Assembly: GCA_030609625.1 (NCBI GenBank)
Contig: JAUWBX010000137.1
Coordinates: forward strand, 1-6,306
Origin: Phycisphaerae bacterium
GTDB lineage: Bacteria > Planctomycetota > Phycisphaerae > Sedimentisphaerales > Anaerobacaceae
Direction: 5' to 3'
Length of the DNA: 6,306 bases
Under the pieces are notes generated by a model. The model saw only the letters and a program-made list of their open reading frames with translations, had not been told where the DNA came from and made no database searches. Positions 1 to 6,306 of the stretch are shown here, one piece after another. The stretch's first letter is position 1, and every line of letters starts with the position of its first letter. The position numbers and the translations under genes were made by a program.

Positions 1-1
1 G

Positions 2-616
2 AAAAAACTGTTAGCTGAACATAAACTTAAACTGTTCGCGTTTTCGGTCTATTCAAAGGTAGGCTACGCTCGTTACGCGGAGCTGTTAGGCAAGGCCGGC
101 GGCGGCACGGCTGTTCGAGGCAGTGCTCCACCCTGCAAGCCTGAGGAGCTGAACGCCAGGATGCGCAAGTTTATCGAAGAGCTAAAACCCCTGGCCGAAT
201 TAGCCGAGCAGCACAACTCATACCTCGCTATCGAAAACCACGTAGGAGCACTGCTTTGCTCGCTGGATTCGCTCAAGGCATTCGTCGAAATCAACACATC
301 ACCGAGGTTAGGCATTGCACTGGCACCGTATCATATCCAGACGCTCAAGGCTTCTGTCCCCGAGGCGATACGCATCTGTGGTAAGCAGCTTTTATTCTTC
401 TACGCCTGGCAGCACTACCCTGGCCTGGAGCAGCTTCCGGGCGTCGGCCCGACGGATATGACGCCCTGGATACAAGCCCTGGCGGATATTCGATACAGCG
501 GATATGTCAATCCTTTTATGCACGGGCATCCGGAACCCGATGTGATGTCGGCCAATCTAACAAAATCAAGAGATTATCTCAAAGATTGTTTCAAGAAGGT
601 AAGCGGTAAAACGTGA
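2..616 (+). CDS. Sugar phosphate isomerase/epimerase-like TIM-barrel protein, 3' part (5' end outside the window)
   Basis: The reading frame is open from base 2 to the TGA at 614-616, giving 204 residues. The family usually has about 270-320, so roughly the N-terminal quarter to third is missing; the first ATG in view (161) lies inside the domain and is not the true start. Family signatures are the IENH strand end (Glu codon 233-235), an LGIAL-x-PYHI strand (311-337) and a final strand with GYVNPFMHG (500-526). Such xylose-isomerase-like barrels (AP_endonuc_2 superfamily) normally isomerise or epimerise sugars or inositols with a divalent metal. Here the Asp expected three residues before the His at 332-334 is Ala (323-325), and the expected later His and Glu ligands are not evident. 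The fold seems intact but the chemistry is uncertain. No signal peptide can be assessed. The gene converges on the minus-strand block and need not belong to the same pathway. Confidence 0.8.
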   Translation, partial: KKLLAEHKLKLFAFSVYSKVGYARYAELLGKAGGGTAVRGSAPPCKPEELNARMRKFIEELKPLAELAEQHNSYLAIENHVGALLCSLDSLKAFVEINTSPRLGIALAPYHIQTLKASVPEAIRICGKQLLFFYAWQHYPGLEQLPGVGPTDMTPWIQALADIRYSGYVNPFMHGHPEPDVMSANLTKSRDYLKDCFKKVSGKT

Positions 617-668
617 GGTTGTCGTTACGCCCTACACCGCCAAGAGTAAAGTGCTGCCTCAGGACAGC

Positions 669-685
669 GTCTCTGAAGCAGAGAC
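669..685. repeat. Perfect 7-bp hairpin just downstream of the isomerase-like gene
   Basis: GTCTCTG at 669-675 and its exact complement CAGAGAC at 679-685 enclose the loop AAG. It begins 53 bases after the TGA of the plus-strand gene and is followed within four bases by a second, GC-rich stem (689-693 with 700-704). Two adjacent stems at a gene end could stabilise the 3' end of the mRNA or slow transcription. No T-tract follows, so this is not a textbook intrinsic terminator. Confidence 0.55.
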
Positions 686-735
686 ACGACCGCAAGGGGG
701 CGGTTACTGTTTCTTACGTTACGCAGTAGGCTACT

Positions 736-752
736 GTTTGATTCTAATTTCC
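736..752. repeat. Direct repeat copy 1: matches the 3' end of the exported-protein gene
   Basis: These 17 bases match bases 840-856 with one mismatch (G at 740 against A at 844). Bases 840-856 encode the last residues of the minus-strand exported protein, reading EIRIKR and then stop. On the minus strand this copy also reads EIRIKQ and then TAG, so even the stop position is kept. The copies start 104 bases apart and bracket a segment that contains the 766-782 hairpin. Either a small element was inserted with duplication, or the gene end and the intergenic repeat share an origin. Confidence 0.6.
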
Positions 753-834
753 AACGGGTGGCAGCCTCAAGCGCAGCTTGGGATGGCTTGATGCCTGCTA
801 TGCAAAGCACAACATTTTTTAATTACAATTGGTA

Positions 835-3600
835 TTACCGTTTAATTCTAATTTCCGATTTGCCTCGGAGTTTGATTACAAGATTTCCGTATTCGCTGTG
901 AAATTCCTTTTCGGCAGACTCAAAAGCAGACGGCTCTGTCGATTCCTGAACAATTTTGCGCGCCCGGACATCTCTCGGCTCCCGCTGAATCCCCGAAACC
1001 AGCACATAGTACTGTTTCTCGCCCCAGCCATCTACTACTAACGTAACGCAATCTTCGTCTTCCCGAACACCGCTTATCGTACATGGTGCATTAATGAACC
1101 AGCCGCGCTCGTGAAGTTTCTTCATATCATATATCTTGCCTTTGCCGTAAAGTTCTGATAGATGCGCCTGCACCGTCCCCGGATTTATGGCAGGGCCTGC
1201 GCCTATTTGTGCTTTCAAATCGAAGAAATCCGGCAGCAACCCCTGTCGTTCCTCATCTGTCAGCGGCCAGGACATCTGCAGGCCGGCAGTTGTAATTCCT
1301 TTGGCGATTTTTCCCCACGGGCCTTTCGTATCGCATTCGCTAAGCATCTGCAAAGCCGAGCAATAGACAAGCCCGCACCACTGCACAGGCCGGCCTAACC
1401 ATAGCGGCGCCCGCCAGTTGGTTGCGCCTAATACAGCGATTGTTGAGTACGGCCCTACCCTGCCCGAGGTCGGCGGATAAATATAGACAAACGGAACACC
1501 CGTCCACGCCCAGTACCGCGCCTGCTCAAGATATTTCTCTTCGCCTGAAATAATGTAGCCGAGGGTGTAAGCCTTGACCATATGTGCCGAGGCCAATATA
1601 TCCGGTGTGTGCAGTGGCACTTCCCAGGTTTGCGCTCCGCGCGGCACAGTCCCGGCGTAAAGAACGGTTTGTTTGTCGAGCAGCTCAAGTGCTTTATCGA
1701 TGAGCACTTTATCCCCCGACAAAGTCGCACCTTCAAGAATCCTGACCATATCCCGGCCTGATAAACCATTAGCATGTTCTGCGAAATGAGTCCTCGAATA
1801 ATCTGTTTCGCCGGGTATGTAGAGTTTCATGCCATCTTCGTCGAAATTACGAAGCAGACCTAACGCTTCGCTACGTCTTTGCTGCACGAATTCATAAGTG
1901 CGCCCGAAAATAAAAGGTGCCGTCGGCAAGTGCGCATGCCCGACACTACTTGAGAAAGGTTGTCCTGATGGTATTTTCCTCAGCGCCTGATATTTCGCCC
2001 AGTCGAGTCTTTCCCAAAGTCCCCCATCCTCGTTGTGATTAGCGAGCCAGTCGATAAACATTGCGGCATCCGCCGCAGGAACCGGCGGGAAATTGTCACC
2101 CCAAACTGCATGCCTGAAAAGACCATCGTGATTTATCTGCGAATCCAGCCAGCCGTGAGCGAGCAGATTGACCGCAGCGCTGAAGCCCCCTTCGAATTCG
2201 GGCACATCAGGCATTCCCTTCAACTCCACATAGCGCCTAATCGCAGGGACAACGGTCTTTCCCTCGCCGCCGATTATCAGCATAGAGACCTTCAGCGCTT
2301 TATTCGCTTCGAGTCTGAAAGGCGTATGGGCACAAAAGTCATTCTCAAAACGAAGCTCGCCCACGGCAGGCCCCGACAGTGCCATAACGTGTGCACCCGA
2401 ATCGTAAATCCCGTCCGGCGAATCAAAAGTAGCTGCAACCATATCGGACGGCTCCCAGATTACACCGATATAATAGTCGCTATGCGTAATAGTCATAAGA
2501 GGAAAGGTTATCTTAATCGGATCGGGAACCAGGCGGATATGTTCCGGCGTCTCTATGTCTGCGGTACTGCTGCTGGCCTCATCGCAGAGATATTCTACAC
2601 CTGCGAGCAGACCCTGGTATTTTCTTTCACCAAACGTGCCGAGACCCGGGAAAATCATCAGCCAAGGAATATAGACAATGTCCCTGTCTGTATTTACCTT
2701 TAGCTCGGTTTCTATTACAAGTGCCCCTTCCTGTTCGGCGGGCCTTACGCTTTTCTGAATTTCCCACGTTGCCCCCCCACTGTCTTTGATAACCGCCTTA
2801 CTTTTGAATTCTTCACGCTCGGGTCGATTTTCAAATGTTACCTTTGCATTTTTAAGATTGAGCCATTCAGAACTCTCGTCGAACACCACACCGAGCAATT
2901 CGCACTGGTATCCACAGGCCATTTCTATGCCATTTACTTTTAAAACAAAGTTTCCCCATCTGCTTCCATAATGTTCAAATTCCAGATTTCCGGATTTGAC
3001 CGATATCTGTCTGCTTCTGGTTTTGCCGGGTCTTTTAGGTTTCTCTAATGATGGAACAACTATTTCCCCAATCGCTTCCACCTTGATAAAGGCAATTGTA
3101 ACTTCTCCCTCACCTGTGCAGGGGTCAAGACGAAAGCGTGTCCCGCGGCCTAACTTTTCCCGAATAATAAGGCTGTATTCGTGCCATTGGCCATCGTTTC
3201 GGGCGGTGAATCGAACGGAATGTCCCGCCCTGAACACTGTGCCGTAAAAGAGCTCCGCACTTGTATCTGCGTTCGACTTCATCCGTATTTTTACCGTAAT
3301 CATTTTATCGACAGGCAAATTGACCGCCGGCCCTTCTATCCACGGGTCTTCTCCTGTGCATTTAACGAGCAGCCCCTCACGTGATGTAGTTAGTCTTTCC
3401 ACCCTGCTGTTTCCTGTCCAGCCCTGGGTTCCTCTGCGGAAGTTCCATTCGGCCACCGTTTCTCCACAAGCCGAAATCGGCAGCACCAAAACCATCGTAA
3501 GACCCAACAGTATTGGGAACATTCTTAAACTTGTTCCGGCAAAGCAATGTCTTCCTTCACCGTTTGTTCTGGAGCTTTCGTTGAGTTTAGTAACAGGCAT
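835..3600 (-). CDS. Large exported multidomain protein, putative carbohydrate-active enzyme with an alpha/alpha-toroid-like domain
   Basis: The product has 921 residues. The start at 3600 is supported by a strong Shine-Dalgarno (3606-3613) five bases upstream. Residues 1-45 look like an export signal: a 26-residue polar and basic lead, a hydrophobic core at about 27-42, and ISAC with Cys45, which could be a lipobox; signal peptidase I cleavage near 47-50 is also possible. Residues about 50-180 look like a carbohydrate-binding beta-jelly-roll, with a WNF...GTQGW opening and a closing strand ending in IKVEA. Residues about 200-460 are beta-rich. Residues about 470-800 are helical with aromatic and acidic patches (DNFPP, EHANGLSGRD, GAQTWEVPLHTPD, YWAWTG), as in alpha/alpha toroids of glycosidases, phosphorylases or polysaccharide lyases. 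Residues about 825-921 are a beta tail. The beta-sandwich then toroid order recalls GH65/GH94-type proteins, but I cannot assign a family or catalytic pair. It is last in a block with a symporter and an aldolase, which suggests outer processing of a glycan whose products are imported. Confidence 0.75.
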   Translation of the reverse strand: MPVTKLNESSRTNGEGRHCFAGTSLRMFPILLGLTMVLVLPISACGETVAEWNFRRGTQGWTGNSRVERLTTSREGLLVKCTGEDPWIEGPAVNLPVDKMITVKIRMKSNADTSAELFYGTVFRAGHSVRFTARNDGQWHEYSLIIREKLGRGTRFRLDPCTGEGEVTIAFIKVEAIGEIVVPSLEKPKRPGKTRSRQISVKSGNLEFEHYGSRWGNFVLKVNGIEMACGYQCELLGVVFDESSEWLNLKNAKVTFENRPEREEFKSKAVIKDSGGATWEIQKSVRPAEQEGALVIETELKVNTDRDIVYIPWLMIFPGLGTFGERKYQGLLAGVEYLCDEASSSTADIETPEHIRLVPDPIKITFPLMTITHSDYYIGVIWEPSDMVAATFDSPDGIYDSGAHVMALSGPAVGELRFENDFCAHTPFRLEANKALKVSMLIIGGEGKTVVPAIRRYVELKGMPDVPEFEGGFSAAVNLLAHGWLDSQINHDGLFRHAVWGDNFPPVPAADAAMFIDWLANHNEDGGLWERLDWAKYQALRKIPSGQPFSSSVGHAHLPTAPFIFGRTYEFVQQRRSEALGLLRNFDEDGMKLYIPGETDYSRTHFAEHANGLSGRDMVRILEGATLSGDKVLIDKALELLDKQTVLYAGTVPRGAQTWEVPLHTPDILASAHMVKAYTLGYIISGEEKYLEQARYWAWTGVPFVYIYPPTSGRVGPYSTIAVLGATNWRAPLWLGRPVQWCGLVYCSALQMLSECDTKGPWGKIAKGITTAGLQMSWPLTDEERQGLLPDFFDLKAQIGAGPAINPGTVQAHLSELYGKGKIYDMKKLHERGWFINAPCTISGVREDEDCVTLVVDGWGEKQYYVLVSGIQREPRDVRARKIVQESTEPSAFESAEKEFHSEYGNLVIKLRGKSEIRIKR
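840..856. repeat. Direct repeat copy 2, within the last codons of the exported-protein gene
   Basis: This is the partner of the copy at 736-752, with 16 of 17 bases identical. It covers the codons just before the TAA stop at 835-837, so the very end of the 921-residue protein is made of sequence that also lies outside the gene. Confidence 0.6.
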
Positions 3601-3605
3601 AAAAA

Positions 3606-3613
3606 ACCTCCTT
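3606..3613 (-). promoter_or_regulatory. Strong ribosome binding site for the exported-protein gene
   Basis: On the minus strand this reads AAGGAGGT, an extended match to the 16S rRNA anti-Shine-Dalgarno, five bases before the ATG at 3600. It decides the start in favour of Met1 over the internal Met27, which would leave a signal peptide with no basic N-region. It is the strongest ribosome binding site of the three genes in the block. Confidence 0.85.
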
Positions 3614-3705
3614 CAGATTTTATTTAAGTGTATATTTTCCTCACCGGATGGCACTAACTTTCGTTTATTCTCCGGCGGTAGTATTTCGGTAACAATGATT
3701 TTCTC
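3614..3705 (-). other. Spacer between the symporter and exported-protein genes
   Basis: The full gap is 105 bases, much longer than the 26 bases between the aldolase and symporter genes. It contains complementary pentamers CCGGA (3653-3657) and TCCGG (3671-3675) separated by 13 bases, and an AT-rich stretch (3616-3642) just before the ribosome binding site. This leaves room for an internal promoter or an mRNA processing site, but I see no clear -35/-10 pair and no T-tract, so it is only described as a spacer. Confidence 0.35.
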
Positions 3706-5211
3706 TCACGTTTGAACATCTCGGTTCCGGTTCGTCAGTCCGAAAAGACAGGCGACCACCATCAGTGCCCCTGTTCCCGTCGCGCCTACGATAATCCTGT
3801 CAAGGTCACACTGCGCCCACTGCCACGAAGCGGGTAAATCGCGGGCAAAAGTCCCCCAACTGATAACAGCAATACTTACCGCGATTGATACAAGACCCTG
3901 CCACAGACGAAGGCGAACTCGCATGAAAGCTAAAAGAAACAAGCCCAAAAGCGCACCGCCAAAGATTCCCGATATCTGCCACCAAACATCCAAAATACTC
4001 TTTGCCCGAATCATCAAAAGGGCGGCACCAGTCCCAAGCAGTCCCCATACCACCGTTCCTAACCGCAGAAATACCATACTGGCCCGCTCTGAAATATCCG
4101 GATTAAAATATCGCTTATGGAAGTCCAGCAGCAAAACAGTCGCCGAGCAGTTCAACGCCGAATCCACAGTGCTCATTGCCGCCGCTACAATAGCAGCGAT
4201 AATCAGTCCCTTTAGACCCGCCGGAACCTGTGTCGCGATATAGTAAGGGAAGACCTGGTCGCCCTTGGTTATGCCGGCCTGTACCAATTCGTCGCCTTGA
4301 GAGTAGAAAGCAAAAAGCGTTGTCCCGATATAAAGAAAAACCGCGGTCAGCGGAATATATATCAGCATCGCAATCCAGATTGAGCGTTTTGCTTCTCGCT
4401 CGGTGGGAACAGAGCAGTATTTCTGCACGTAGTTCTGGTCGGCCAACAAACTCCGCAGGGCCTCCGTGATTCCGTAGATAATCATCACCCATATCGTTCG
4501 GTCGAACAGGTGCTCCTGGGAAGCCAGAGTAAATTTCAAGCTGCCGAAGCTAAACTTATTATTGTCAATAGCCGCTTGTATTAAGGGTTCCGGCCCTGAG
4601 AAAACATGAATGGACAAACTAACAGCGCAAAAGAGGATGCCGGCAATCATAATCACTGATTGCATAACGTCCGTCCAAATCACGGCCTCCATCCCGCCAA
4701 GCAGTGTATAAACAATAGTAATAAGGCCGATGACTATGATTACAACAGCAATGTTCCACGGAACAAAGGTGCTTACCAACAGGCTGGCTAAGTAAAGAAT
4801 TACCGCGACGCGCCCTATCATATACAGCACAAACGCCAGCGCTGCATAAACTCGTCCCCATGCCCCGAGTCTGTCCTCCAGAAAGCTATAAACGCTAATC
4901 AACTGCGTTTTCCGATAATACGGAACGGCGTATTTGCAAACCAGCCAGGTCACCGGCAAGATGCAAAGCGAGAAAATGATGGGATTCCAGTTGCTATCGA
5001 AAGCCTTGCCCGGCGTGGCAATATATGAAATGCTGCTCGTATAAGCGCTCATCACGGCCAGGCCGGCCGCCCAGGCGGGAATAGAACGACCTGCAACCAT
5101 GAACTGTTCCGCCGTCCGACATTTACGTGTGTAATAAACACCCATCCCAATCAGCACACAGCCATAGAGAATAAGGATACCGATATCAATTGCGCTAAGA
5201 TTTCCCTGCAT
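3706..5211 (-). CDS. Sodium:solute symporter family (SSS) transporter
   Basis: This is a 501-residue inner-membrane protein with about 13 hydrophobic segments, the usual size for the SSS family (LeuT-like fold, TC 2.A.21), which couples uptake of sugars, sialic acids, amino acids or vitamins to Na+ entry. Signatures include the GRSIPAWAAGLAVMSAYTSS segment over helix 1-2 (41-60), GGMEAVIWTDVMQSVIM (172-188), characteristic of the family, and AAMSTVDSALNCSATV (344-359), where the Ser347/Thr348 pair fits the Na2 site on the eighth core helix. The N-terminal helix starts at about residue 8 with no signal peptide, as expected. The start at 5211 lies 26 bases after the aldolase stop, with a modest AGGT ribosome site at 5221-5224. 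The substrate cannot be read from sequence. The flanking NanA/DapA-type aldolase makes an acidic sugar such as sialic acid or a 2-keto-3-deoxy acid plausible, as in SiaT-type members of this family. Confidence 0.92.
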   Translation of the reverse strand: MQGNLSAIDIGILILYGCVLIGMGVYYTRKCRTAEQFMVAGRSIPAWAAGLAVMSAYTSSISYIATPGKAFDSNWNPIIFSLCILPVTWLVCKYAVPYYRKTQLISVYSFLEDRLGAWGRVYAALAFVLYMIGRVAVILYLASLLVSTFVPWNIAVVIIVIGLITIVYTLLGGMEAVIWTDVMQSVIMIAGILFCAVSLSIHVFSGPEPLIQAAIDNNKFSFGSLKFTLASQEHLFDRTIWVMIIYGITEALRSLLADQNYVQKYCSVPTEREAKRSIWIAMLIYIPLTAVFLYIGTTLFAFYSQGDELVQAGITKGDQVFPYYIATQVPAGLKGLIIAAIVAAAMSTVDSALNCSATVLLLDFHKRYFNPDISERASMVFLRLGTVVWGLLGTGAALLMIRAKSILDVWWQISGIFGGALLGLFLLAFMRVRLRLWQGLVSIAVSIAVISWGTFARDLPASWQWAQCDLDRIIVGATGTGALMVVACLFGLTNRNRDVQT

Positions 5212-5237
5212 AATCTTTCAACCTATCCAAACTTGTT

Positions 5238-6173
5238 CTATTTTTCCGGCGTAATTCCCAGCTCTTTTACGTACTGCTTAATCCTATCATGCTCCGCTCG
5301 GCGAAAACGATGAAACGGTTCAGCCATGAAATCACTGCAAATACCGACACACGAAAGCGCACACTTCAGGCCTTTCAGAAAGCTCGACTCATACCGCCCC
5401 ACATTATAAATAGTGGTACTAAGCTGCATTACCTTTTTGTGCAGAGACTCGACCTTCGGCAGGTCTTTCGAACACGCTGCATTATAGAGGTCCACATAAA
5501 GCTCTGGAATAAGGTTGGCCCCTCCACACACACACCCGTACCCACCAAACAAAACCGCCTCGGCCAGCAGTTCCTCCCGGCCTATAAGAAGTGAAAAGTC
5601 CGGATGGTCTTTAAGCAGAGATTGAAGCCGGCGAAAATAAATCATATTGCCGGAGCTGTCCTTAATACCTGCAATGCCTGAAAAGTCAGCCGCAGCCCGT
5701 ATGGTATCCGGCTCGTAAACCAGCTTGGTGTAGCTTGGCATATTGTACAGAAACACCGGCAGCGGCAATTCCGGCGTTAGGTGCTTGAGGTATTCGAGAA
5801 GTTCAGATTGCCCCGCGGGAAAGTAATACGGAGGCGCCAGCACAACCGCCTGCGCACCGGAGTCCCGGGCCTTGTGGGCAATATTTACCGACTCCACAAA
5901 GGATGTGTCGGTTATTCCAACCAACACCGGCACACGTCCCTTAACCTGTCCACAGACGCGTTCGATAAGTTCATACCGCCGCCGGTAGCTAAGACTCGGC
6001 GCCTCACCCGTTGTCCCTAAGACAAACAGACCGTGAACACCGCCGACAAGAATATGCTCTATCAGCCGCTCTAAGCCGGCTACATCGAGCGTGTCCCGGT
6101 CCAGAAGCGGCGTAACCAGAGGCGGAATGATACCACGCAGCGGCCTCGGTAATACATTCGTGTTCGATTTCAT
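5238..6173 (-). CDS. DHDPS/N-acetylneuraminate lyase family aldolase (class I, pyruvate-type)
   Basis: This is a complete 311-residue cytoplasmic TIM-barrel enzyme, close to the usual 290-310. It has the carboxylate-binding GTTGE loop (53-57), a PPYY segment (114-117), the catalytic Tyr143 in YNMP, and the Schiff-base Lys171 in GIKDSSG (169-175). These enzymes form or cleave a C-C bond using pyruvate bound to the Lys. In lysine-pathway DHDPS the YN-P-S motif is followed by an Arg (Arg138 in E. coli) that binds the aspartate-semialdehyde carboxylate. Here that residue is Tyr148, so a sugar-acid or sialic-acid-like lyase is more likely than DapA; the actual substrate is unknown. The start is set by TTCTCC on the plus strand (6183-6188), that is GGAGAA nine bases upstream, and by an in-frame stop just above it. 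It is the first gene of a block with a symporter and an exported enzyme-like protein, so uptake followed by aldol cleavage is the likely job. Confidence 0.9.
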   Translation of the reverse strand: MKSNTNVLPRPLRGIIPPLVTPLLDRDTLDVAGLERLIEHILVGGVHGLFVLGTTGEAPSLSYRRRYELIERVCGQVKGRVPVLVGITDTSFVESVNIAHKARDSGAQAVVLAPPYYFPAGQSELLEYLKHLTPELPLPVFLYNMPSYTKLVYEPDTIRAAADFSGIAGIKDSSGNMIYFRRLQSLLKDHPDFSLLIGREELLAEAVLFGGYGCVCGGANLIPELYVDLYNAACSKDLPKVESLHKKVMQLSTTIYNVGRYESSFLKGLKCALSCVGICSDFMAEPFHRFRRAEHDRIKQYVKELGITPEK

Positions 6174-6182
6174 CTTTATTAG

Positions 6183-6188
6183 TTCTCC
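6183..6188 (-). promoter_or_regulatory. Ribosome binding site for the aldolase gene
   Basis: On the minus strand this reads GGAGAA, nine bases before the ATG at 6173. An in-frame TAG lies a few codons further upstream (6192-6194), so no longer start is possible and the 311-residue form is the full product. Confidence 0.7.
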
Positions 6189-6235
6189 ATTCTACTGCCG
6201 TTTCTAAAAAGTTAGTGTAACATTCTATATGTACT

Positions 6236-6306
6236 GTCATTCCGACCGTAGGCACGACTTTGTCGTGCCGAAGCGGAGGAATCTATTTCAATAGCTTCGC
6301 CGAAGG
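6236..6306. repeat. Dispersed palindromic repeat upstream of the operon, runs off the window
   Basis: The unit opens with GTCATTCCGACC and later has GGAGGAATCTATTTC, the frame of the widespread CATTCCG...GGAATCT intergenic repeats seen in many bacterial genomes. ATTCC (6239-6243) pairs with GGAAT (6278-6282). Between them is a perfect 8-bp hairpin, GGCACGAC (6251-6258) and GTCGTGCC (6262-6269), with loop TTT. A further stem, CTTCG/CGAAG, lies at 6295-6305. The element ends beyond the window. It sits 63 bases upstream of the aldolase start and could lie between this operon and the next gene's transcript. Assignment as a dispersed repeat rests on the pattern, since only one copy is visible. Confidence 0.65.

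Larger units (their letters stand above)
617..834. repeat. Convergent intergenic region built of short inverted repeats (probable dispersed repeat)
   Basis: This gap lies between two converging genes and I see no convincing coding sequence in it. It carries several short inverted repeats in a row: a perfect 7-bp stem with 3-nt loop at 669-685 (GTCTCTG/CAGAGAC), a 5-bp stem with 6-nt loop at 689-704 (ACCGC/GCGGT), a 13-base palindrome at 724-736 (CAGTAG/CTACTG around one base), and a 7-bp stem with one G-T pair and 3-nt loop at 766-782. The only long open frame, on the minus strand at 625-810, crosses these hairpins and has no protein-like pattern. The structure fits a REP-like or decayed MITE-like dispersed repeat. 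It may also act as a bidirectional transcription barrier, although none of the stems is followed directly by a U-run. Confidence 0.5.

Noticed and set aside
625..810. A 61-residue open frame on the minus strand in the convergent gap.
   Set aside because: It runs through the inverted repeats, has no clear ribosome site, and its translation has no domain-like pattern. It looks like a shadow of repeat DNA.
796..820. Possible intrinsic terminator for the plus-strand gene: TGCT/AGCA stem and then six T's.
   Set aside because: The stem is only four base pairs and the T-run starts five bases after it, so it is too weak to call.
2035..2703. A 222-residue plus-strand open frame opposite the exported-protein gene.
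   Set aside because: The minus-strand frame here is continuous over 2.7 kb with clear domains and a strong ribosome site. The plus-strand translation is rich in Arg and has no family signature.
5524..5535. A short CA repeat inside the aldolase gene.
   Set aside because: It is in frame, encodes part of the normal GGYGCVCGGAN segment and is too short to suggest slippage.
6191..6237. AT-rich stretch with a TATAGAAT (minus strand, 6223-6230) as a possible -10 box for the operon.
   Set aside because: No -35-like hexamer lies at the proper spacing, and promoter consensus in this lineage is poorly known.

Overview
The window looks like bacterial chromosome from a polysaccharide- or sugar-acid-using heterotroph, most likely of the Planctomycetota (Phycisphaerae-like) or a related PVC lineage. 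This is inferred from gene content: a large secreted multidomain protein of a style common there, a solute:sodium symporter next to a DapA/NanA-family aldolase, a TIM-barrel sugar isomerase-like protein, and dispersed palindromic repeats between genes. No rRNA gene, mobile-element gene or CRISPR array is visible, and the taxonomic guess is only moderately firm.

Layout. Bases 2-616 (+) are the 3' part of a gene for a sugar phosphate isomerase/epimerase-like TIM-barrel protein; its 5' end lies outside the window. Bases 617-834 form a convergent intergenic gap filled with short hairpins and a near-copy of the last codons of the next gene. Bases 835-6173 are a three-gene block on the minus strand, read from right to left: a DHDPS/N-acetylneuraminate-lyase family aldolase (6173-5238), a sodium:solute symporter (5211-3706) and a 921-residue exported protein (3600-835). 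The last has an N-terminal carbohydrate-binding-like beta domain, a central beta-sandwich, a probable alpha/alpha toroid and a C-terminal beta domain. Bases 6174-6306 hold the 5' leader of the block and a dispersed hairpin repeat that runs to the window edge.

How the genes may work together (inference). The exported protein could bind and cut, or otherwise process, a glycan outside the inner membrane. The symporter would bring in the released acidic sugar or similar small solute with Na+. The aldolase would cleave a 2-keto-3-deoxy sugar acid or sialic-acid-like compound to pyruvate plus an aldehyde. The Arg that true lysine-pathway DHDPS uses to bind its second substrate is replaced by Tyr, which supports a catabolic role. 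No regulator is encoded here and the substrate cannot be read from sequence alone. The two most unusual points are the exported protein, which I cannot place in a named glycoside hydrolase or lyase family, and the isomerase-like protein, which keeps its fold signature but seems to have lost several metal ligands.
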